Shown: positions 17,379-27,057 of the stretch, piece after piece
Numbering within the stretch: the first letter of the stretch is position 1
Layout: every line of letters begins with the position of its first letter
Assembly (NCBI RefSeq): GCF_021390535.1
Contig: NZ_JAJUXG010000009.1
Location: 310,001-374,000, forward strand
Source of the DNA: Dyadobacter sp. CY312
GTDB lineage: Bacteria; Bacteroidota; Bacteroidia; Cytophagales; Spirosomataceae
DNA: 64,000 nt
Reading direction: 5' to 3'
Made by a program: the position numbers and the translations under genes
The notes under the pieces: model-generated
The model's database searches: none
What the model was told of the DNA's origin: nothing
What the model saw: the letters and a program-made list of their open reading frames with translations, nothing else

Positions 17379-17948
17379 TTATTTCCTCAAACCCGATCTG
17401 ATCCTGCTTAGATGTTCCTGCGAAATGCCGAGATAAGAGGCAACATAACCCAGTTTAACACGTTGCGTGATGTCGGGGATTTGTACGAGCAGCTTTTCAT
17501 ATCGCTCCTCTGCACTGCAAAATGCGAAGAGTTTCATACGTTCATCAAGAAGTAAATAATTTTGCGTGATCATCAAACGTCCAAGTCGTTCAACAATGGG
17601 ATAGGCTTCGAATACAGTCTCGATCTTATCGAATTGGAGACTCCACAATACAGTATTTTCCGCCAGCTGAATGTTGTAAAATGAACTTTGTCCGGTAAAA
17701 AGGCTGTCAATCGCGCTCACAATCTGTCCTTCCGATGAAAACCATGCTGTAACATCCTTCCCGTCTTTATAGTAAAATACCCGCGCTATTCCTTTTTCCA
17801 GATAATGGAATTCTTTACAGATGTCTCCCTGCTTAAACAGCAATGTGTTTTCCGGTAGCTCGCGACGAACAGTGATGTTGCTAATCGCCATCTGAACCTC
17901 TTCGTTGACAGGAACTATGCTATTCAGATATTCAAGAAAGGGATTCAT
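17379..17948 (-). CDS. Crp/Fnr family transcriptional regulator
   Basis: This is a 189-residue regulator. Residues about 20-110 form a cyclic-nucleotide-binding-like beta roll (LLFKQGDICKEFHYLEKGIARVFYY), followed by a dimer helix and a C-terminal helix-turn-helix (VASYLGISQEHLSRIRSGL). It belongs to the Bacteroidota group of Crp-like proteins whose effector pocket lacks the usual cAMP residues, so the ligand is unknown. The ATG at 17948 was preferred over 17984 because the latter overlaps the terminator of the upstream gene. There is no obvious target in the neighbourhood. Confidence 0.85.
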   Translation of the reverse strand: MNPFLEYLNSIVPVNEEVQMAISNITVRRELPENTLLFKQGDICKEFHYLEKGIARVFYYKDGKDVTAWFSSEGQIVSAIDSLFTGQSSFYNIQLAENTVLWSLQFDKIETVFEAYPIVERLGRLMITQNYLLLDERMKLFAFCSAEERYEKLLVQIPDITQRVKLGYVASYLGISQEHLSRIRSGLRK

Positions 17949-17988
17949 CTTTTTCGGGCAATTGAAAATTAAACCAAACTGCATAAAA

Positions 17989-18010
17989 AAACCCGGGATG
18001 AACCGGGTTT
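17989..18010 (-). terminator. Terminator of the YcxB-like gene
   Basis: The arms aaacccgg (17989-17996) and ccgggttt (18003-18010) form a hairpin with a T-run on the minus strand, 10 bases past the stop of the YcxB-like gene. Confidence 0.75.
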
Positions 18011-18020
18011 AAAATCGTTG

Positions 18021-18578
18021 CTATTTTTCAGCTTTCAGCAATTCTTTCTGCTTCATAATTCTCTCAAATACTTTAATGTCGTGTTCTGAGGTAAAAATAG
18101 TGAACGGCAGATGTACAAACTGACCTTTTGAAATCACGAGCACATACGAATCTTTGTCTTTATACGCTTCCAGGATTTGCTCCCACTTCATTACACTACC
18201 TTCTTTCTGATTGATTTTCATCAAAATCTGACGGCTGTCAAACTCGTATGAGAACTTTTCAAACATCGGTTTGTATTGCGCAAGCTGTGTAATTCCTGTA
18301 AATTGAATAACCCAGAAAAGGATATACAGGGCAACTCCAACAAAAACAGTGATGTAAACCCAGTAATTAGGATAAACTCCTGTAATTCCAAGGATGGCAT
18401 TGATTAAAATTAGTGCAACAGGTAGAAGAACCCATTTGATCTGCGTTTTGAAAAAGTAACGCATTGCAATGGTGATATACTTCTTGGTGGGCAACGCATA
18501 TTTTTTTGTGCGAACCGCTGCCGGGTTCGTGGGCATTTGATAAACAGGCTGGTGTTTGTTCACCGATACTTTGGCCAT
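18021..18578 (-). CDS. YcxB-like membrane protein
   Basis: This 185-residue protein has two adjacent transmembrane helices (about residues 49-70 and 74-96). A cytoplasmic PH-like domain typical of the YcxB family follows (EFDSRQILMKINQKEGSVMKWEQI, then VLVISKGQFVHLPFTIF). The function of YcxB proteins is unknown. The gene is monocistronic, with two -7-like elements upstream and its own terminator. Confidence 0.78.
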   Translation of the reverse strand: MAKVSVNKHQPVYQMPTNPAAVRTKKYALPTKKYITIAMRYFFKTQIKWVLLPVALILINAILGITGVYPNYWVYITVFVGVALYILFWVIQFTGITQLAQYKPMFEKFSYEFDSRQILMKINQKEGSVMKWEQILEAYKDKDSYVLVISKGQFVHLPFTIFTSEHDIKVFERIMKQKELLKAEK

Positions 18579-18673
18579 AATTCGAATTAAAAATTAAGCA
18601 ATTTCTTTTTTATAAGCATTTGTAGAACGGTAAACTGTGATTCGGACTCGATGTTTAGAAGCGCACTACCGGA

Positions 18674-18699
18674 CAAAGCTAAAATGAAGTGCAAAGTTA
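18674..18699 (-). promoter_or_regulatory. Two candidate -7 elements for the YcxB-like gene
   Basis: Both tagctttg (18674-18681) and taactttg (18692-18699) match TAnnTTTG exactly on the minus strand, about 100-120 bases upstream of the start. No clear -33 TTG is visible for either. Confidence 0.4.
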
Positions 18700-18878
18700 G
18701 AAAAAAGCATCTGACTTACGTAGAAAGCCTTTGAAATAAAAAACAGTTATCAGAATTTAATGTAATTTGCGGTAACACGGCCTAATCAGATATTTTGGTA
18801 ACCACGCCGACCAATATCATAAATGCCGGGTACTGACAGCCGACAGCCCAATTAGTACTTTTAACAATACTGCCAATA

Positions 18879-20939
18879 ATGAGTTTTCTTTTCCCTGCTT
18901 TTCTCTGGGGTTTACTGGCCATCTCGGTCCCCATTGCGGTACATATATTTAACTTTCGCCGGACCAAACGCGTATTTTTTACCAATGTAGCTTTTCTTAA
19001 AGCCGTTGAAACGCAAACACGGTCTGTCAGAAAAATAAAACACTGGCTGATTATGGCGGCACGGATCCTTGCCATTGCCTGCCTGGCGTTCGCATTTGCT
19101 CAGCCTTACCTACCCGGAAAAAGCGAGGCTGCCGCAAGCAGGAAAGGAATAACGAGTCTGTATCTGGACAATTCGTTCAGCATGCAAAGTGAGTCAAATA
19201 CGAAAAGATACATTGATCTCGCCACCGGACATTTGAGCGACCTGCTTGGGTTATTTCGCAACGTAACGTCGCTTCAACTGGTTACTAATGACTTTTCTGC
19301 GCAGGAACAGGGTCTCTATCGTACCGACAAAATACGGGATGTGCTCACAACGGTGGGACTGTCGCACACGCCGCGCACATTGGAAGACGTTTACAAACGC
19401 CAGGAAAACCTTATTTCCAGACACCAGTCTTCTGGCAGAAATCAGCTCTTCTGGTTCTCCGACTTTCAAAAAAGCACGGCTGGGAATTTGGCCAATCTCA
19501 AAATTGATACAACCAATCAACTTTTCATAGTGCCTGTTCAGGCGATTCCTGAAAAGAATATTTATGTAGATTCTGCCTGGTTAAGCTCTCCTTTTATCCG
19601 TGAATTACAGAACAACATTCTCTTCGTCAAAGTAAGCAATGCAGGTAAGGAAGAGGCGAAAAATGTCGTTTTGAAACTTACTCTGGACAATACCCAAGCG
19701 TCCACCGCATCTGTTAATGTGCCGGCAAACGGGTCCGCAACAGCACAATTTAATTTCAACCTGAAAGGTAAGGGCTACAAGAAAGGTCAGATCACATTTG
19801 ACGATTTTCCTGTGGTTTTTGACAATAACTATTACTTCGTTCTCAATGCTTCACCACTGATCAGGATTTCCCACATCTATGGTGAGCAAAGTTCAGGCAA
19901 TTACATCACGAACGTTTATGCCAACGACAGTCTTTTTGCAGTACAGAGTTCAAGCATAAATAATCTGGATCCCGGCAGTATCAAAAATGCCGACATGGTT
20001 GTATTGGAGGGCGTTTCTCAGGTTAACGGCACACTGTCCCAGGAGTTGCAGCAATTTGTTTCCAATGGAGGTAGTATTTCAATCATCCCGCCTGCGAAGC
20101 CTGACAGAAATAGTTATGAAGGGCTTCTCCGTAGTTTCGGAATTAATGGTCTTTCTGTTGAAAATAATGTTAATCCAGAGCCACTTCCTCTTGCCGCTCC
20201 TGATCGTAATAATCCGTTTTTCAGTGATGTATTTGAAGAGTCGGTTCGTCAGGAATTAAGCCTTAATTTACCCACAGCAGCACCTGTCTGGTCCTGGGCA
20301 GCGAGCGGACAAAAGCTACTTTCATTGAGGAACGGGCAGCAATACCTGAGCAGAATAACCAAGGGCAACGGCAAGATATACCTTTTTGCATCTCCCTTAA
20401 GTACGGAGTATGGCAACATGGCACAGCATGCCATATTTGTGCCTGTAATGTATAAAATGGCCGCAATGAGCGTACGTGCGCAACGCACCGCTTTCACATT
20501 TGACGAAAACCCGATCACGCTACAACTTGATAAAATAACACCCAATACCACCTTCAAGCTCAGACGGGATAAAACAGAGATCATTCCTGTTCAGCGGGTT
20601 ACGGGCAACCAGCTACTTCTTGATATTCCTGAGGGGGATCAGCTAGGAGAAGGACTGGACGCGGGTTATTTTGAACTTGTGCAGGATAACAAGGTCGAGC
20701 AAATAATCGCGCTTAACCACAATAATAAAGAATCCAGGCTCGACTATTATTCTCCTGAGGAATTGAAGACCTTATTTGCAGGACAAAAAAATGTGCAGGT
20801 ATTCCAAAACCTCGATGACAGCGCATTTGCAAGAGAATTTCAGCAGCAAAATCTCGGAACAAGCCTTTGGAAGTATTTCCTTTACGCAGCACTGTTCTTC
20901 CTTCTGGCAGAAATCGCTTTGATCAGGTTTAAAAAGTAA
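18879..20939 (+). CDS. BatA domain-containing protein
   Basis: This is a 686-residue inner-membrane protein. It begins with the BatA N-terminal double-transmembrane domain (MSFLFPAFLWGLLAISVPIAVHI, then the helix after KIKHWLIMAARILAI). Next comes a periplasmic VWA-like domain with an intact MIDAS-type motif, D-N-S-F-S in LYLDNSFSM. A beta-sandwich and a glutamine-amidotransferase-like domain (MVVLEGVSQ, FVSNGGSISIIPP) follow, with a last membrane helix at the extreme C-terminus (YFLYAALFFLLAEIALI). Bat proteins were first linked to aerotolerance in Bacteroides. No other bat gene is adjacent. Confidence 0.88.
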   Translation: MSFLFPAFLWGLLAISVPIAVHIFNFRRTKRVFFTNVAFLKAVETQTRSVRKIKHWLIMAARILAIACLAFAFAQPYLPGKSEAAASRKGITSLYLDNSFSMQSESNTKRYIDLATGHLSDLLGLFRNVTSLQLVTNDFSAQEQGLYRTDKIRDVLTTVGLSHTPRTLEDVYKRQENLISRHQSSGRNQLFWFSDFQKSTAGNLANLKIDTTNQLFIVPVQAIPEKNIYVDSAWLSSPFIRELQNNILFVKVSNAGKEEAKNVVLKLTLDNTQASTASVNVPANGSATAQFNFNLKGKGYKKGQITFDDFPVVFDNNYYFVLNASPLIRISHIYGEQSSGNYITNVYANDSLFAVQSSSINNLDPGSIKNADMVVLEGVSQVNGTLSQELQQFVSNGGSISIIPPAKPDRNSYEGLLRSFGINGLSVENNVNPEPLPLAAPDRNNPFFSDVFEESVRQELSLNLPTAAPVWSWAASGQKLLSLRNGQQYLSRITKGNGKIYLFASPLSTEYGNMAQHAIFVPVMYKMAAMSVRAQRTAFTFDENPITLQLDKITPNTTFKLRRDKTEIIPVQRVTGNQLLLDIPEGDQLGEGLDAGYFELVQDNKVEQIIALNHNNKESRLDYYSPEELKTLFAGQKNVQVFQNLDDSAFAREFQQQNLGTSLWKYFLYAALFFLLAEIALIRFKK

Positions 20940-20975
20940 AAAAGTCCTTATAGCTTTCTGTTTCTGACTTTTTAC
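20936..20975 (+). terminator. Hairpin after the BatA-like gene
   Basis: The arms gtaaaaaagtc and gactttttac pair with one extra A and enclose a loop of about 20 bases. It is AT-rich and imperfect, so it is only a plausible terminator. Confidence 0.4.
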
Positions 20976-21011
20976 CCCAACTTTGCACTAAACATCATTA
21001 CATTATAATAA

Positions 21012-22139
21012 ATGCTTTCATCCCGAATAGGAATTCTTGGCGGTGGCCAGCTTGGGCTTATGCTGTTACAAGCCGCTATCGACTGGAATCTTGATATTCA
21101 CGTTTTAGATCCGGACGCCGAGGCCCCATGCCGTAAAATTGCTCCAAAGTTTACACAAGGCTCCTTACAAGACTTTGACACCGTTTATAACTTCGGCAAA
21201 AACCTTGATGTCATTACGATAGAAATAGAAAAGGTTAATGTAGAAGCACTTGAAAAACTGGAATCGGAAGGCAAACGAATTTACCCCCAACCTGCCGTAA
21301 TCCGACGTATTCAGGACAAAAGGATTCAGAAACAATTCTATATTGACAAAGGCTTACCAACCGCTGAGTTCATATTAACCGACAATCGTGCAGACGTGGC
21401 GAATCACATTGATTTCCTACCTGCATTTCACAAACTTGGACGTGACGGTTACGATGGTCGTGGGGTACAGCGAATCCCTTCCGAAGCGGATTTGCATAAG
21501 GCTTTTGACCAGCCGGGATTGCTCGAGAAGGCTGTTCCATTTGAAAAGGAACTAGCGGTAATTGTCGCCAGAAATCCCTCAGGTGAAATTATGACTTTCC
21601 CAACGGTGGAAATGGTATTTCATCCTGAACACAATCTGGTAGAATATCTGTTTTCTCCTGCTGAGATATCAGCCGAAATTAATGCGAAAGCGCAGGAAAT
21701 CGCTCGAAAGACAGCCGAAGCATTTGAAATAGCTGGCTTACTGGCAGTTGAATTATTCCTTACAGCCGATGGAGAAGTACTGATCAATGAAGTGGCACCA
21801 CGCCCCCACAACAGCGGACATCATACCATTAAAGCCAATGTCACTTCTCAGTACGAGCAGCATTGGCGGGCAATCCTTGATCTGCCGCTTGGCGATACAG
21901 ACGCCTACGCTCCTTCCGCAATGGTTAACTTGCTGGGTGAACCTGGCTTTGAAGGTCCGGCAGTATATGAAGGAATGGAAAAACTTTTGTCGACTGCACA
22001 AGTATTTCCTTTTCTTTACTGGAAAGCCATTACCAAACCATTCAGAAAAATGGGGCATATCACCATCATGGATAAAAACATTGAAGCACTTAAAGATAAA
22101 GTGAAATTCGTGAAGGAAAATATCAGAGTGATTAGCTGA
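21012..22139 (+). CDS. purK: N5-carboxyaminoimidazole ribonucleotide synthase PurK
   Basis: This 375-residue ATP-grasp enzyme of purine synthesis carboxylates AIR to N5-CAIR using ATP and bicarbonate. It shows the family N-terminus IGILGGGQLGLMLLQAA, the ATP-grasp segments DGYDGRGVQ and FEKELAVIVARN, and the metal-binding LINEVAPRPHNSGHHTI. The length is typical (355-390). The partner purE lies 170 bases downstream on the same strand. Confidence 0.96.
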   Translation: MLSSRIGILGGGQLGLMLLQAAIDWNLDIHVLDPDAEAPCRKIAPKFTQGSLQDFDTVYNFGKNLDVITIEIEKVNVEALEKLESEGKRIYPQPAVIRRIQDKRIQKQFYIDKGLPTAEFILTDNRADVANHIDFLPAFHKLGRDGYDGRGVQRIPSEADLHKAFDQPGLLEKAVPFEKELAVIVARNPSGEIMTFPTVEMVFHPEHNLVEYLFSPAEISAEINAKAQEIARKTAEAFEIAGLLAVELFLTADGEVLINEVAPRPHNSGHHTIKANVTSQYEQHWRAILDLPLGDTDAYAPSAMVNLLGEPGFEGPAVYEGMEKLLSTAQVFPFLYWKAITKPFRKMGHITIMDKNIEALKDKVKFVKENIRVIS

Positions 22140-22309
22140 TTGAAATAGTATTCAGTTTACGGTTTTTAGTTGACAGTAAACAGTTCAGAGTCCGGTTTGA
22201 GGGCAGCTTTAAAGTTTAAAAATACATCATGAGATTTTTACAATATCTCACAATTTGGTAACTGGTGAAACTATAAACTATTTACTAAAAAACTCAAAAT
22301 TTAAATAAA

Positions 22310-22804
22310 ATGGTTGGAATAATAATGGGTAGTCTTTCGGATAGAAAGGTAATGCAGGAAGCAGCAGATGCACTAAAAGAGTTGGGTATAGCGTTTGAAA
22401 TGGAGATCGTGTCGGCACACCGGACGCCTGAACGCATGCTTGAATATGCATCTACAGCCAGAACACGTGGATTGAAGGTGATCATAGCCGGAGCTGGTGG
22501 TGCTGCACATTTGCCAGGAATGGTGGCTTCACTTACGTCACTACCGGTGATTGGCGTACCTGTACTTTCCAGCAATTCAATAGATGGCTGGGACTCGGTA
22601 TTATCCATTTTGCAAATGCCATCCGGTGTTCCAGTGGCAACGGTCGCTTTGAATGGCGCACGTAATGCCGGTATACTTGCTGCTCAGATTATTGGGGCAA
22701 GCGATGCTGAAACAGGTAAAAGACTGGATGAATTCAAGGAAAGCCTGAAAGATAAAGTGGCGATTATGAACTCTGAATTAAAAAATCTGATTGAAAAACA
22801 CTAG
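22310..22804 (+). CDS. purE: N5-CAIR mutase PurE
   Basis: This 164-residue PurE moves the carboxyl group of N5-CAIR to give CAIR. The signatures GIIMGSLSDRKVM, EIVSAHRTPERM and AGAGGAAHLPGMVAS are complete and match class I PurE. It lies after purK, with a gap of 170 bases that holds no gene and could hold a separate promoter, although I see no exact TAnnTTTG there. Confidence 0.96.
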   Translation: MVGIIMGSLSDRKVMQEAADALKELGIAFEMEIVSAHRTPERMLEYASTARTRGLKVIIAGAGGAAHLPGMVASLTSLPVIGVPVLSSNSIDGWDSVLSILQMPSGVPVATVALNGARNAGILAAQIIGASDAETGKRLDEFKESLKDKVAIMNSELKNLIEKH

Positions 22805-22882
22805 CTGTTTGCTATTTTCGTAGCGGAAAGTCAAGCATTTCATTAAAGAGTCACCACAAAAATATAGAATTAGCAACGAGCT

Positions 22883-23491
22883 ATGGAAGACGAATTCCCT
22901 AAGAAAAGAAATGTACGCCCGGTTGAAAAATCAAGTCTGCCTATAATCACTTTATCGGTTCTGGTTCTTTTGGTTTTGGCAATGCTCTATGTTGGTTATG
23001 AATACATCTCGGACAGTTCTTCAAATTCGGAAGAGCTTACATCGGTTGTTGCAGAACCAGCTCCCGATCCAAATGCCGTTCCCGAACCGGAAGAAACACC
23101 TCAGCCTTTAACGCAGGAAAAAGTGAAGGAATCCAAACCTGAGCCAATAAAAGAGACTGTGAAGGAAGTTTCGGCCTCGTCTATCGGCGGACAACAAATC
23201 ACGCATTCAGTAAAAAGTGGAGAAACTTTCAGTAGCATTGCTTCCCGATATAATCTTAAAACAGAAACAGTAAAGGGTTTGAATTCATCTGTGTCGGATG
23301 TAAAAGCAGGGACAACCCAACTCAAAATTCAGGTTAAAACAGTTCATACTGTTGGCCCTGGTGACGTGTTACGTGTAGTTGCCAGCAAATACGGCGTTAC
23401 CAAAGAAGCAATTATGAAGGCCAATGGCAAAACAAAAGATTTTGCTGAAAGAGGAGAAAAGCTGATCATTCCGTTTCCGGAGAGAAAGTAA
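22883..23491 (+). CDS. Membrane-anchored protein with two LysM domains
   Basis: This 202-residue protein has a short basic cytoplasmic start, one transmembrane helix (about residues 19-40), a Pro/Glu-rich linker and two LysM repeats. The first LysM is around residues 108-150 (HSVKSGETFSSIASRYNL) and the second around 154-200 (HTVGPGDVLRVVASKYGV). LysM domains bind peptidoglycan N-acetylglucosamine, so this is likely an inner-membrane protein that grips the wall. No catalytic domain is attached. It follows purE by 78 bases. Confidence 0.88.
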   Translation: MEDEFPKKRNVRPVEKSSLPIITLSVLVLLVLAMLYVGYEYISDSSSNSEELTSVVAEPAPDPNAVPEPEETPQPLTQEKVKESKPEPIKETVKEVSASSIGGQQITHSVKSGETFSSIASRYNLKTETVKGLNSSVSDVKAGTTQLKIQVKTVHTVGPGDVLRVVASKYGVTKEAIMKANGKTKDFAERGEKLIIPFPERK

Positions 23492-23509
23492 TATCACTCG
23501 TAATACCAA

Positions 23510-23544
23510 AAAAGGGATCGCGATGTCAATTTGCGATCCCTTTT
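23510..23544. terminator. Bidirectional terminator
   Basis: The arms aaaagggatcgc (23510-23521) and gcgatccctttt (23533-23544) form a perfect 12-base stem between the LysM gene and the convergent outer-membrane protein gene. Confidence 0.88.
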
Positions 23545-23565
23545 CATTTGTGAATTTTGATTGGC

Positions 23566-26442
23566 TTAGAAACCTCTTCCCCCACCCTGACCACCTCTTC
23601 CACCACCCGGGAAACCTCCGCCACCTTCAAAGTCGCGTCGGCGATCGTTATTTTGTACCGGCATTTTACCGAAGTTTCTTAGTGTGTACGTGAATGTCAG
23701 CATTGCATACTGCGTAAGAACCTGGCTGCTCATATCCTGCACGTAGGTTTCTGTCACATTACGGGTAATACTGTTGTTCTGTTTAAGAATATCAAACACA
23801 GTCAGTTTAAGCTCCCCAGCATTGTTTTTCAGGAATTTCTTACCAACACTTGCATTCCACAAGGTGAAATTCTGATTAAATCCTTCTCCCAATCCACGGT
23901 ATTGCTGGTTGTTCACATCCGTTTGTACCACAAAACCTTTTCCAAATATCCAGTTAATTCTTCCGCTTATTCCCGAAGTGTAGTAATTGTTGTTTAGCCG
24001 TGGCTGGATCGTATTTCTGACCACATTGTAGTTACCAGAGTACGAAAGTGTAAAATCCAAATTTTCACTGATGTTACTGCTCACTACAAGTCCCTGGGAT
24101 ACAGCATAGGTGTTCGAAAAGTTGGAAACCTCGTTTATTACCCCCGGAGAGCGAACATAATTGAACCCTGTGTTTACGTTTACATTCAGTTTCCATGGAG
24201 CTATTGGCTTTCCGTATGCTAAGAATGTTCTGGCATTCCAGCTGCCGTCCACGTTAATAGGCGACGTAAGTTTGGCACCCTGTTCAAGAACAATTCCGTT
24301 CGGCAAGGTGGTTGGCTCCTGTGCAATAAAAGTGGAATTCACAATAGCATTGTTGGTTTGCGTTACAAATACCATCGCGTTCAGGCTGTAAGGACGCTCC
24401 GCTCCTGCCAGGGAATAACGAACGTTGAACATATTGCGATATTCTTGTTTCAAACTCGGGTTACCAGTAGTCAGAGACAGCGGATTGCTGTTGTCGATCA
24501 CGTTTTGAAGTTGTGAAATTGAAGGCTGGTTGGTCGAGCTTCTGAAAAAAGTACGGAACTGTGTCCCTGACTTTGAACGGTACATCAACATGAAATTTGG
24601 AAGAAAATTAGTGAATGACTGATCAACCGTTGCTACACGCGGCGCAAGCTGCTTGCTGTAAAGGCCAGTGCTCTGAAAATCGAGACCTACATTGGTTGTC
24701 CAGTTATTCTTCCGGTAACGATACGATATACCAGCTCTGTTGGTTGTATAGCGGTTATCAAAATTGTTGGTCAGCAAAGTATCCAAATTCAGATAAGTGT
24801 TGTCATCGAAATTCAGATTATACGTTTCCTTTCTGGAATTGCTGTTACTTAAAGTAAGTCCGTAGTTGAATTGAAGTTGACCAGTCGTACTGATTGGCTC
24901 TGTGTAAACCAGATTCGTTCCGAGTGTAGTCCCGTCTGAATTCGTAAAACTCTCCTGATTTATGGTGTCTCCTGGCATTTCCAGATTGGTAAAATACTGG
25001 TTTCGTGAGTACAGCCGGCCATTTCCGGAGCGGTCGTTCACTTGTGTATTTACATTGAGAGAGATACTTCTTCCTCTTTTTGCAAACGCATGACGGTAAA
25101 GTACATCATTTCCAAAATTGTAACCGTTTGTTTTGTTGTTACGGTTAATGTCCGTACCATTTAGCAAGCTACCATCACCCAGGCTCGTAAGACCCACTTT
25201 TGTACTGGCAGAACGGTTGTCCTGAAAACTCAGCCTTGGTGTTACAATAAGGGTATTATTCTTGTTAATGGCATATTCAATCCGGAAGTTGACCCTGTGA
25301 TTGGCATTGGTGCTTGAGGTAGTACTAGTATCGTTATTGAACTGATTCCCCGCACCGCCTTGCAGGAAATACTCCTGTCTGTTGGTTTGGTAATTGGAAT
25401 TATTGGTCCTGTTGAAAAAATAACTACCGGTAACGTCTACCTTCGTACCAAACTTGTTGGAATAATTTAAACCGAGCGAGTTGGTGCCGGTTAGTCCGCT
25501 CTGACCACCCACAAGGAAATTATTAGAAGATCCGCCGCCTCCGCCGCGGGCGCCCCCACCACCTCCGCCGCTTACACCAAGTAAATCCTGATTAGAAAAG
25601 TTTTGATTGTTGATATTGTTGCTCATTCCAATGACCGAGATACGCTGATTGCCCTTAAAATAGCTCACATTTCCGCCGGCCTGATACCGGTCATCCAGTC
25701 CGTACCCCGCGAAAATTTTACCGAATTGTCCAACTTTACGATCTGCTTTGGTAACAATGTTAATTGTTTTCTGACCGCTTCCGTCATCAAAGCCGGTGAA
25801 CTGCGCCTGGTCACTCAATTTGTCGAAGACCTCAATTTTATCAACGATTTCAGCTGGCAGAGATTTAAGCGTGAGTGCTGCGTCTTCTCCAAAAAACGGT
25901 TTCCCATCCACCAATACCCTGTTCACTGTCTCGCCGTTTGCGGTTACGGCACCATTTGTAACCGTAATACCCGGCATTTTCTGAATAAGATCCTCCGTAG
26001 TTGCATCCGGATTGGTTTTAAAAGCGGCTGCATTAAATTGTGTGGTATCACCCTTTTGCTCCATGGCAGTTACTTGCCCTACCACTTTCACTTCCTTTAA
26101 AGTAGATACAGCCTCAGTGAGTTCGAATGTACCCAGATCCTGTGTATCGGAAGTGAGTGTAATTTTTTTATTTAGATCGTTGTAACTCAGGTAAGAAATT
26201 TTAACCAGATAAGTCACCTTCTGACTCAACCCATTTACAGAGAATTTACCCTTTGCATCCGTAGTTACATACTCCGGTTTGGCGTCGGGCACATCCCGGC
26301 TTACGGCAACATACGCGCCAACCACAGGAGAGCGGTCGGTGCTATCGAGCACAACACCAGTTATCTGTGCATTTTGTGCCTGTGTGTACGCTGATACCGA
26401 ACAGCATATCACAAATAGAAAGAGAGTTAATAATCTTTTCAT
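23566..26442 (-). CDS. Outer-membrane beta-barrel protein (OMP_b-brl_3 / TonB receptor-like)
   Basis: This 958-residue protein starts at the ATG at 26442, which gives a signal peptide (MKRLLTLFLFVICCSVSAYTQ). A carboxypeptidase-regulatory-like beta domain (about 25-110) is followed by a plug-like domain (MPGITVTNGAVTANGETVNR, with the DGKPFFGED motif) and a large barrel of the OMP_b-brl_3 type. Two glycine-rich stretches stand out: one in the first third (GGGGGGARGGGGGSSNN) and one at the extreme C-terminus (GGGFPGGGRGGQGGG). No SusD partner is adjacent. The transported substrate is unknown, and a secretion or adhesion role is equally possible. Confidence 0.87.
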   Translation of the reverse strand: MKRLLTLFLFVICCSVSAYTQAQNAQITGVVLDSTDRSPVVGAYVAVSRDVPDAKPEYVTTDAKGKFSVNGLSQKVTYLVKISYLSYNDLNKKITLTSDTQDLGTFELTEAVSTLKEVKVVGQVTAMEQKGDTTQFNAAAFKTNPDATTEDLIQKMPGITVTNGAVTANGETVNRVLVDGKPFFGEDAALTLKSLPAEIVDKIEVFDKLSDQAQFTGFDDGSGQKTINIVTKADRKVGQFGKIFAGYGLDDRYQAGGNVSYFKGNQRISVIGMSNNINNQNFSNQDLLGVSGGGGGGARGGGGGSSNNFLVGGQSGLTGTNSLGLNYSNKFGTKVDVTGSYFFNRTNNSNYQTNRQEYFLQGGAGNQFNNDTSTTSSTNANHRVNFRIEYAINKNNTLIVTPRLSFQDNRSASTKVGLTSLGDGSLLNGTDINRNNKTNGYNFGNDVLYRHAFAKRGRSISLNVNTQVNDRSGNGRLYSRNQYFTNLEMPGDTINQESFTNSDGTTLGTNLVYTEPISTTGQLQFNYGLTLSNSNSRKETYNLNFDDNTYLNLDTLLTNNFDNRYTTNRAGISYRYRKNNWTTNVGLDFQSTGLYSKQLAPRVATVDQSFTNFLPNFMLMYRSKSGTQFRTFFRSSTNQPSISQLQNVIDNSNPLSLTTGNPSLKQEYRNMFNVRYSLAGAERPYSLNAMVFVTQTNNAIVNSTFIAQEPTTLPNGIVLEQGAKLTSPINVDGSWNARTFLAYGKPIAPWKLNVNVNTGFNYVRSPGVINEVSNFSNTYAVSQGLVVSSNISENLDFTLSYSGNYNVVRNTIQPRLNNNYYTSGISGRINWIFGKGFVVQTDVNNQQYRGLGEGFNQNFTLWNASVGKKFLKNNAGELKLTVFDILKQNNSITRNVTETYVQDMSSQVLTQYAMLTFTYTLRNFGKMPVQNNDRRRDFEGGGGFPGGGRGGQGGGRGF

Positions 26443-26619
26443 GGTTTCGTACAAAGGTTTATGCAGGGTTAGAGCACGTTTACCCCGGAAAGTTTAATAT
26501 GTAACCGGACAAACCGGCTTTTATCTGCCAGACGGGACATTTTATAGATGAACCAGCTAAATTTGCCGATGAAATTAAAACCCAATGAATATCCAATTCG
26601 AGTTAAAAAATCTTCAAAA

Positions 26620-27057
26620 ATGACCTACACCATTCATACAGCTGCGAATACCGATTACCCTGAAATCACGGAAGTATGGGAAGCATCCGTAAGAGCAACG
26701 CATCACTTTCTTTCCGAACATCATATTCAGTTTTACAAAACACGGATACCAAATGACTATTTACCAGCTTTGAATGCCTTTTGTATCAAAACGGATGAAA
26801 GCAAAATTGCAGGATTTATAGGTTTGTCGGACGACAAAATTGAAATGTTATTTGTAGATCCTGAGTTTTTCGGATGTGGAATTGGAAAAGCCCTCACAAG
26901 CTTCGCTATTCATGAAAAGGGAATACAGAAAGTGGATGTGAACGAGCAAAACCCGTTGGCTGTAAGATTCTATACTGGTTTGGGATTCAAGCAAACCGGT
27001 CGTTCGGAAATTGATGGAGAAGGCAATGCCTTTCCGATATTGCATTTGGAATTGTGA
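26620..27057 (+). CDS. GNAT family N-acetyltransferase
   Basis: This 145-residue acetyltransferase transfers an acetyl group from acetyl-CoA to an unidentified amine. The acetyl-CoA loop motif is FVDPEFFGCGIGKALTSF (a Q/RxxGxG/A type, here GCGIGKA), and the C-terminal NPLAVRFYTGLGFKQTGR is standard. It resembles the YafP/putative acetyltransferase subgroup (THHFLSEHHI near the start). I chose the ATG at 26620 (MTYTIHTAANTDYPEI); the frame is open from 26548 but the extra 24 residues are not family-like. Confidence 0.88.
   Translation: MTYTIHTAANTDYPEITEVWEASVRATHHFLSEHHIQFYKTRIPNDYLPALNAFCIKTDESKIAGFIGLSDDKIEMLFVDPEFFGCGIGKALTSFAIHEKGIQKVDVNEQNPLAVRFYTGLGFKQTGRSEIDGEGNAFPILHLEL

Noticed and set aside
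25603-26100. 165-residue plus-strand frame inside the OMP gene
   Set aside because: Antisense to the conserved plug and N-terminal domain of the outer-membrane protein; no features of its own.
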